Positions 51,804 through 55,659 of a DNA stretch of 55,659 bases are shown one piece after another. The stretch is from Sedimentisphaerales bacterium (GTDB lineage Bacteria; Planctomycetota; Phycisphaerae; Sedimentisphaerales; SM23-30). Location: assembly GCA_028281535.1 (NCBI GenBank), contig JANQJS010000067.1, positions 1-55,659 of the forward strand. Direction: 5' to 3'. Below the pieces are notes generated by a model. It was not told the DNA's origin. It did no database searches and saw nothing but the letters and a program-made list of their open reading frames with translations. Each line of letters opens with the position of its first letter. The first letter of the stretch is position 1. A program made the position numbers and the translations under genes.

Positions 51804-54452
51804 TTAACTGTAATCTTCGAACTCTCGCTTTAGATCGTTGAATAATAATTTGGAAGGGGGTTGCCCTTGAACCTCAGGATGTGATAATTTGCTTTCATTG
51901 TTATCTGTTCGATTCGTTGTTGGTGAGTTGGGTTCCTGTTCACTTTTTTCTGGCTGACAGTATGACACTGACACTTTCCTCGATTCTGGGTTAGAATTGC
52001 TATTAGTGTCATAAAGAGTTGGAAATTTAATGATATTTGAGGAATTAGACTTTAACGTTAGTTTGAATGTTTTAATTTCTCGTCGTCCATTTTCTCGATC
52101 ATATTCCCATTCTCCAAGCCCTTGCCGGACAAGTATATTCAGGTCTTCTAAAGCTTGTTTTTTTGTGATATTTTGTCCTCGATAGTAATCACGTAATGAT
52201 ACTGAAGAACCATAACGCTTGACATTTTCAATAGTGCAACGTGTGCTTGAAAAATCATCTGTTTTGTCGATGACATTGTAAATTCGGAACGCTTCATAGC
52301 CAAACCAGCGAACCAATTTGATGGCAGAGTTTACACTTATATCATCGACCACTTCTTCACAAAGCAAACTTTTGTCTTTTGCTGCTAATCGTACACAATG
52401 CAGGATTAACGCCAGTCGACCAGCACATCCTTCAAGTTTTGACCAGAGAGCCGCCTCGTTACCTTCTAGAGTCATTTGAGCTTCATTATGTTGGTTATAA
52501 AATTCAATAAATTGGTTTGTCGCTTTTGTGCTTAAGGTTAAGTCGATAGGGCAATGTTGGCCTGTTTTTCTTGGATCAAAATCGAGTTGGTATAATTGTT
52601 GAAATAATCTGATAAGATCCTGTTGAACTTTTATATCGACCTCTTCTTTTTGCCATTGTTTAGGCGTTCGCGGAGGCATTGCCATAAGCAAACGAGCAGC
52701 CAAGCCATTTTCAAAGTATTCTTGCGTTAATGTTCGCTTTAAAATGGCTGGCTGTATCCCGCCAGTCAAATTAACCGCTGCTCGGGGCACGCTTGTCATA
52801 GGCTGATCGCCAGTTTTACGATCAACAATCAATAAAGATGCGTTATATAAACTCAACCAGTGCGAGACATCGCCACCTTTACCTGATTTGTATTGATTAA
52901 AGCTGCTGAGCCAGCCTGACAATTCATCGCGGCACAGCAGTAAACCTCTGGGGGAATTTTCCAGTAATACGGCCAGTGCTTCGATGGTCGTATCATTGCA
53001 TAAATATCGCTGACAAATCGGTTGTGTAGGTTTGGTCTGGTTTTTATTTTTGGAATTCTTCTGTAATTGTAGTTCTGTTTGATAAGCCTCTAATAATAAG
53101 CGAAAAGAATTAATCGCATCATTTTGCTTATCAAATATCGGTTTGAGAACAGCGTCCAATGCAGGTGATTTTGAGCTACCGCTTTCTCCAATGATAGCTG
53201 TCCAAAGAACAGCGGGCTCGTGCCAACCATCGCGAATCTGTAAACGTCTCGTATTGCCAATAGCGCTGGCTAATGAAGACAACATCGGTAATGCAACATA
53301 GGAGGGGTCGCATCCTATCGAGGTTGCTGTCTGGTTAACGAAATCATTTAATGGGTAAGGGAGCAGGTCTGTAGGGAATGCCTTGTAGGGCATAACCTCG
53401 TCAATGTCTAGGTTTTCATTATCTTGCGTTTGTAGGTCAGGCCCTGCCTGACAATGCCTTCCTCTATTTTCTATTTTACAATCTCCGTCACCATCAAAAC
53501 CGTCAGGCATGGCCTGACCTACCTGCTTATTTCCATGTTGGGTGGCAGCCTCAGCTTGACTTGTCGAGATGGGGATGGTGTCTTTTGCAGTCGTTTGATT
53601 TTCCATGTTCGCCATCCCCATTTCGCTTTCAGCGAACTGAGGCTGCCACGCTGGATGATTCGTGAGATCTTTGCCGACGAGGTTCTCTGCTTGATCGGCA
53701 AGTTGTAATAGATCAAAAACAGTATTGCCACTATCAAGCCAATCGGAGACATCACCTTTCTCCTTTAGGTCAGGTAAATGTAGAATTTTGAGTTCACTAG
53801 CAATTTCATGTAGGCTTTCTGCGACTTGTTTGGCATGTTCTCGACCAGGTTGGTCATTATCAGGTAAAATGACAATTCGATAACCTAATAATGGATAAAG
53901 ATCTGCAATCTTATCCCATTTACCGGCTCCACCGGAATTGCAGGTGGCATTAAATCCTTCTTTTAGCAGGCGATTGACATCTTTTTCACCTTCTGGAATG
54001 AAAATGTAATCTTTTACATTCGCTTCTTTGAGTTTTGGTAATTGGTATAAGATAGAGGTAACGCCTCTTAGGTGGTTTAGCCAACCGCTTTGTCCATCGG
54101 GTTGTCGTTGAAAGAATCGCTTATCTCCCATGCGGCAAACCTGATACATCAACTTGCCATCTTCATTAAGATAATTGTAGTAAGTGTCATGTGTCATACT
54201 GTCGGGAGTTTTTTTCTTTACTTGATTGGGATCAAACAAGTCAGACATGGATATACTTAGTGATCGGCAAATATCCTCCGTTTTACATCCTGCATGACAT
54301 TTCATTAAAATGCGATTATCGTTGCCAAGAGAGATGCTTAGACTTGGTTTTTTGTCATCATGACAAGGGCAGATAGCATACCATTGATTCTGACCGATTT
54401 GTTTAAAGTTGTGTAGTTTCTGACCGAGTTGTTGTAAGTGTTCGTTGTTCAT
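51804..54452 (-). CDS. Phage/plasmid-type primase-helicase protein (CHC2, Toprim, DUF3987)
   Basis: 882 residues. Residues 20-60 form a CHC2-like zinc finger (Cys28, Cys30, His31; Cys52, Cys56 in KCHAGC). A Toprim domain follows, with IFIPEGEKDVNRLL and the DND acidic site in IVILPDNDQPGREHA. After a low-complexity linker at about 268-340 comes DUF3987 with Walker A GESGSSKSPALDAVL, which is primase/helicase-like and typical of integrated elements and phages. The linker holds two in-frame repeat insertions (REP pair and structured repeats). No integrase is in the window; the tRNA-Arg next to the 3' end is a likely integration site. This is probably one end or a remnant of an element. Confidence 0.82.
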   Translation of the reverse strand: MNNEHLQQLGQKLHNFKQIGQNQWYAICPCHDDKKPSLSISLGNDNRILMKCHAGCKTEDICRSLSISMSDLFDPNQVKKKTPDSMTHDTYYNYLNEDGKLMYQVCRMGDKRFFQRQPDGQSGWLNHLRGVTSILYQLPKLKEANVKDYIFIPEGEKDVNRLLKEGFNATCNSGGAGKWDKIADLYPLLGYRIVILPDNDQPGREHAKQVAESLHEIASELKILHLPDLKEKGDVSDWLDSGNTVFDLLQLADQAENLVGKDLTNHPAWQPQFAESEMGMANMENQTTAKDTIPISTSQAEAATQHGNKQVGQAMPDGFDGDGDCKIENRGRHCQAGPDLQTQDNENLDIDEVMPYKAFPTDLLPYPLNDFVNQTATSIGCDPSYVALPMLSSLASAIGNTRRLQIRDGWHEPAVLWTAIIGESGSSKSPALDAVLKPIFDKQNDAINSFRLLLEAYQTELQLQKNSKNKNQTKPTQPICQRYLCNDTTIEALAVLLENSPRGLLLCRDELSGWLSSFNQYKSGKGGDVSHWLSLYNASLLIVDRKTGDQPMTSVPRAAVNLTGGIQPAILKRTLTQEYFENGLAARLLMAMPPRTPKQWQKEEVDIKVQQDLIRLFQQLYQLDFDPRKTGQHCPIDLTLSTKATNQFIEFYNQHNEAQMTLEGNEAALWSKLEGCAGRLALILHCVRLAAKDKSLLCEEVVDDISVNSAIKLVRWFGYEAFRIYNVIDKTDDFSSTRCTIENVKRYGSSVSLRDYYRGQNITKKQALEDLNILVRQGLGEWEYDRENGRREIKTFKLTLKSNSSNIIKFPTLYDTNSNSNPESRKVSVSYCQPEKSEQEPNSPTTNRTDNNESKLSHPEVQGQPPSKLLFNDLKREFEDYS
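51961..52013. repeat. ATGACA/TGACACTT motif copy 1 with inverted partner
   Basis: TATGACACTGACACTT at 51961-51976 and TTAGTGTCATA ending at 52013 face each other. The same bipartite motif occurs at 54181-54203 (reverse orientation) and at 54863-54915. The copy is inside the 3' end of the primase gene. Confidence 0.45.
53432..53522. repeat. BIME-like pair of GTAG-headed REP units inside the primase linker
   Basis: The left unit at 53432-53452 reads GTAG then a 7-bp hairpin GTCAGGC-CCT-GCCTGAC. The right unit at 53502-53522 is its reverse complement with one base changed (loop CAT, again headed by GTAG on the minus strand). The two face each other around 49 bases. GTAG next to a REP hairpin is the recognition mark of REP-associated tyrosine transposases (RAYT) in known systems. 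Together the units encode part of the primase linker without breaking the frame. No RAYT gene is in the window. Confidence 0.75.
53542..53578 (+). repeat. Copy B of the structured repeat
   Basis: Head GTGGCAGCCTCAG, then hairpin CTTGAC-TT-GTCGAG (one G-T pair), then tail ATGGGGATGG. It is inside the primase gene and faces copy C, 33 bases away. The hairpin differs from those of copies A and C but pairs equally well. Confidence 0.75.
53612..53649 (-). repeat. Copy C of the structured repeat, inverted to copy B
   Basis: On the minus strand: head GTGGCAGCCTCAG, hairpin TTCGCT-GAA-AGCGAA, tail ATGGGGATGG. Copies B and C face each other, forming an inverted pair of 108 bp like the REP pair beside them. 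Confidence 0.75.
54181..54203 (-). repeat. ATGACA/TGACACTT motif copy 2
   Basis: On the minus strand the sequence is GACAGTATGACACATGACACTTA, close to copy 1 with one extra base in the middle. It lies within the primase coding region, about 250 bases from the start codon. Confidence 0.4.
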
Positions 54453-54480
54453 TGTTATTTCCTATTCCATTTAAATCATT

Positions 54481-54496
54481 AAGACAACGTTGTCTT
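54481..54496. promoter_or_regulatory. Perfect 16-bp palindrome, likely operator of the primase gene
   Basis: AAGACAACGTTGTCTT is its own reverse complement and begins 29 bases upstream of the primase ATG. This position suits a repressor operator over the promoter of the minus-strand gene. The binding protein is not in the window. Confidence 0.55.
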
Positions 54497-54862
54497 TGGG
54501 GTATTAATTTAATATGAATGCGATGAGTCTCGATCTCAGCGCAGACCTTGGGCTTTTCGTAAATTCTTTATTAAGAGAATACAAATATTTATGACATTTA
54601 GTTGTTCTGGGGGAGGGTAAGAACCGTTAAGGTTCGCTGGCAAGTGCTATCATAGTCAGACTCCTTTCGACATTACACAGTGGGCGTAGCTGTACATATT
54701 AGGTGTTGCTTAGTAATACATTTGGGGGGTTGCGGAGGGACATGAGTCGTTTCCACCCTGACTTCAGAATACTATATACCAACCATCGACAAACGTCAAA
54801 CAAAGAATTCAAATTTTAAGAAAATTATCCTCTAAAAACAGGTGCGTTTTTCCTCCGACATT

Positions 54863-54915
54863 TATGACATTGACACTTCCCCCTCTCAGAGCTCAAAATT
54901 CCAGTAAGTGTCATA
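54863..54915. repeat. ATGACA/TGACACTT motif copy 3 with inverted partner
   Basis: TTATGACATTGACACTT ends at 54878, and AAGTGTCATATG begins at 54906, an 8-bp perfect inverted repeat (TGACACTT/AAGTGTCA). A further half site CTGTCATAC lies at 54922-54930. The motif array brackets the primase gene. Confidence 0.5.
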
Positions 54916-55130
54916 TGCCGGTCTGTCATACATTTTTCTAGTTGAGATTTGCAGGTGAATTATGATTGAGATATAATAGAGATTCGAGGAAATATATCAA
55001 TTATGAAGTATAATTTGACAAAATATGAGAGTCCAAGTTATTACAAAAGGTACCTGACCCCCTTTAATTATTCCTTATCATTTGTCGATTGGAACAAAAA
55101 TATAAAAAAGTATTTTTCATGAGGATTATT

Positions 55131-55659
55131 ATGCATAAGAAATTGATAACAATGTTATTCAGTGTTGTTCAACTTGTGTCATGCTTTGGACTTGGGATAT
55201 CTTGTGCCGCCTTGCCAGAACATGAATGGGAAGTAAAAACCATCACAAAGAAAGGGTATCATACCGATCCTGATGTTTTTGATTCTTATATTGTTTGGGT
55301 AGGTAATTTAAATACAAAAGATTATGAAAATAATAGGGAAATATTTTTTTATGACGGATCCACAGTAAAACAGATAACAAATAACCAATTATATAATCTG
55401 AACCCTGACATCTATGACAGAAAAATCGTCTGGCAATGCCTGACGAAAAAAGGGTGGGAAATCTTTTACTATGATGGTCATAAAATCAAACAACTAACGG
55501 ATAACAAGCGTCATGATCGTGCTCCTCAAATTTCTCGTCATGGCATTACCTGGGAAGGACATGATGGCAATGATTGGGAGATATTTTATTATGATAGCCA
55601 AAAAATTAAACAACTTACCAATAATGATATCGATGATCGACTCCCGATGATTTCTGGAA
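55131..55659 (+). CDS. Secreted beta-propeller (TolB/WD40-like) protein, 3' end cut by the window
   Basis: The frame is open to the right edge, giving 176 codons. GAGG precedes ATG 55131. A signal peptide (KLITMLFSVVQLVSCFGLG) is followed by propeller-type repeats with a period of about 40 residues: EIFFYDGSTVKQITNN, EIFYYDGHKIKQLTDN and EIFYYDSQKIKQLTNN, each followed by a D-x3-P-x-I-S segment (DIYDRKIVWQC, RAPQISRHGITW). The pattern fits a TolB-like propeller. It is probably exported, with unknown ligand. It may belong to the element region on the left, which is not proven. Confidence 0.7.
   Translation, partial: MHKKLITMLFSVVQLVSCFGLGISCAALPEHEWEVKTITKKGYHTDPDVFDSYIVWVGNLNTKDYENNREIFFYDGSTVKQITNNQLYNLNPDIYDRKIVWQCLTKKGWEIFYYDGHKIKQLTDNKRHDRAPQISRHGITWEGHDGNDWEIFYYDSQKIKQLTNNDIDDRLPMISG

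Larger units (their letters stand above)
54453..55130. other. Regulatory region upstream of the primase gene
   Basis: About 680 bases with no gene. It holds a 16-bp palindrome near the primase start, a hairpin GAACC-GTTAA-GGTTC at 54621-54635, the third ATGACA/TGACACTT motif with its inverted partner (54863-54915) and a KpnI-type string at 55045-55066 reading AAAAGGTACCTGACCCCC with CTTTA, possibly another dispersed repeat. The left half is GC-richer than its surroundings. Confidence 0.45.

Overview
The window looks like chromosomal DNA of a Gram-negative planctomycete, most likely from the Phycisphaerae side of the phylum (inference; there is no 16S gene here). The base composition is AT-rich. 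Support comes from the combination of a KDO activation gene (kdsB, hence lipopolysaccharide), dockerin-type repeats of the DxNxDxxVNxxDxxxFxxxW kind on secreted proteins, a PEP-CTERM protein, a copper-type formylglycine-generating enzyme, a ThuA/DUF1080 fusion, a PhoX-like protein, small zinc-ribbon and DUF1844 proteins, and pseudopilin genes grouped with a secretin.

Layout. 1-4824: the end of a Bat (aerotolerance-type) operon, batB-C-D-E, facing a PilZ gene. 5223-10645: kdsB, pyrG, a DUF1844 gene, sppA and an unknown gene, all rightward; KdsB consumes the CTP that PyrG makes. 10839-15280: a ThuA/DUF1080 secreted protein, a PhoX-like protein and a tiny gene, separated by clear terminators. 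15281-21493: a 2070-residue secreted RHS/YD-repeat protein with a dockerin module spliced into its repeats, tail-overlapping a GT4 glycosyltransferase. 22692-25617: a cyclophilin-like protein, FbaB aldolase, a helix-turn-helix/receiver regulator and a zinc-ribbon protein. 25906-33196: FGE, a tail-collar-like membrane protein, an unusual Nramp-type transporter, a four-repeat secreted protein and a dockerin-bearing secreted protein. 33499-38706: a degenerate HD protein, an amidohydrolase, a small protein, a 7Fe ferredoxin, a HAD phosphomutase and glucose-6-phosphate isomerase. 38867-40996: a hybrid histidine kinase and a PEP-CTERM protein. 41736-50867: a rightward block of three major-type pseudopilins, a small membrane protein, a GspH-like pseudopilin, a secretin, a TPR lipoprotein, a histidine kinase, a CheY-like receiver and an HD-GYP protein. 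50981-51608: a dUTPase-like gene and tRNA-Arg(ACG). 51804-55659: a phage/plasmid-type primase-DUF3987 protein, a complex upstream region and the start of a secreted beta-propeller protein.

The signals most worth a second look are DNA-level. Two families of short palindromic repeats are present. One is a pair of GTAG-headed REP units arranged head-out like a BIME. The other is a three-copy family whose ends are conserved but whose central hairpin changes sequence while keeping base pairing. Both lie in frame inside the primase linker, and one copy of the second family lies between the DUF1844 gene and sppA. Around the primase there are also repeated ATGACA/TGACACTT motifs and a perfect 16-bp palindrome just upstream of its start, next to a tRNA gene, which suggests an integrated replicon or its remnant. 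At protein level the main oddities are a divergent CTP synthase with HPC where the amidotransferase HPE motif is expected, an RHS protein carrying a dockerin with no visible immunity partner, an Nramp relative without DPGN, and a pseudopilin-secretin-signalling block with no ATPase or platform gene beside it.
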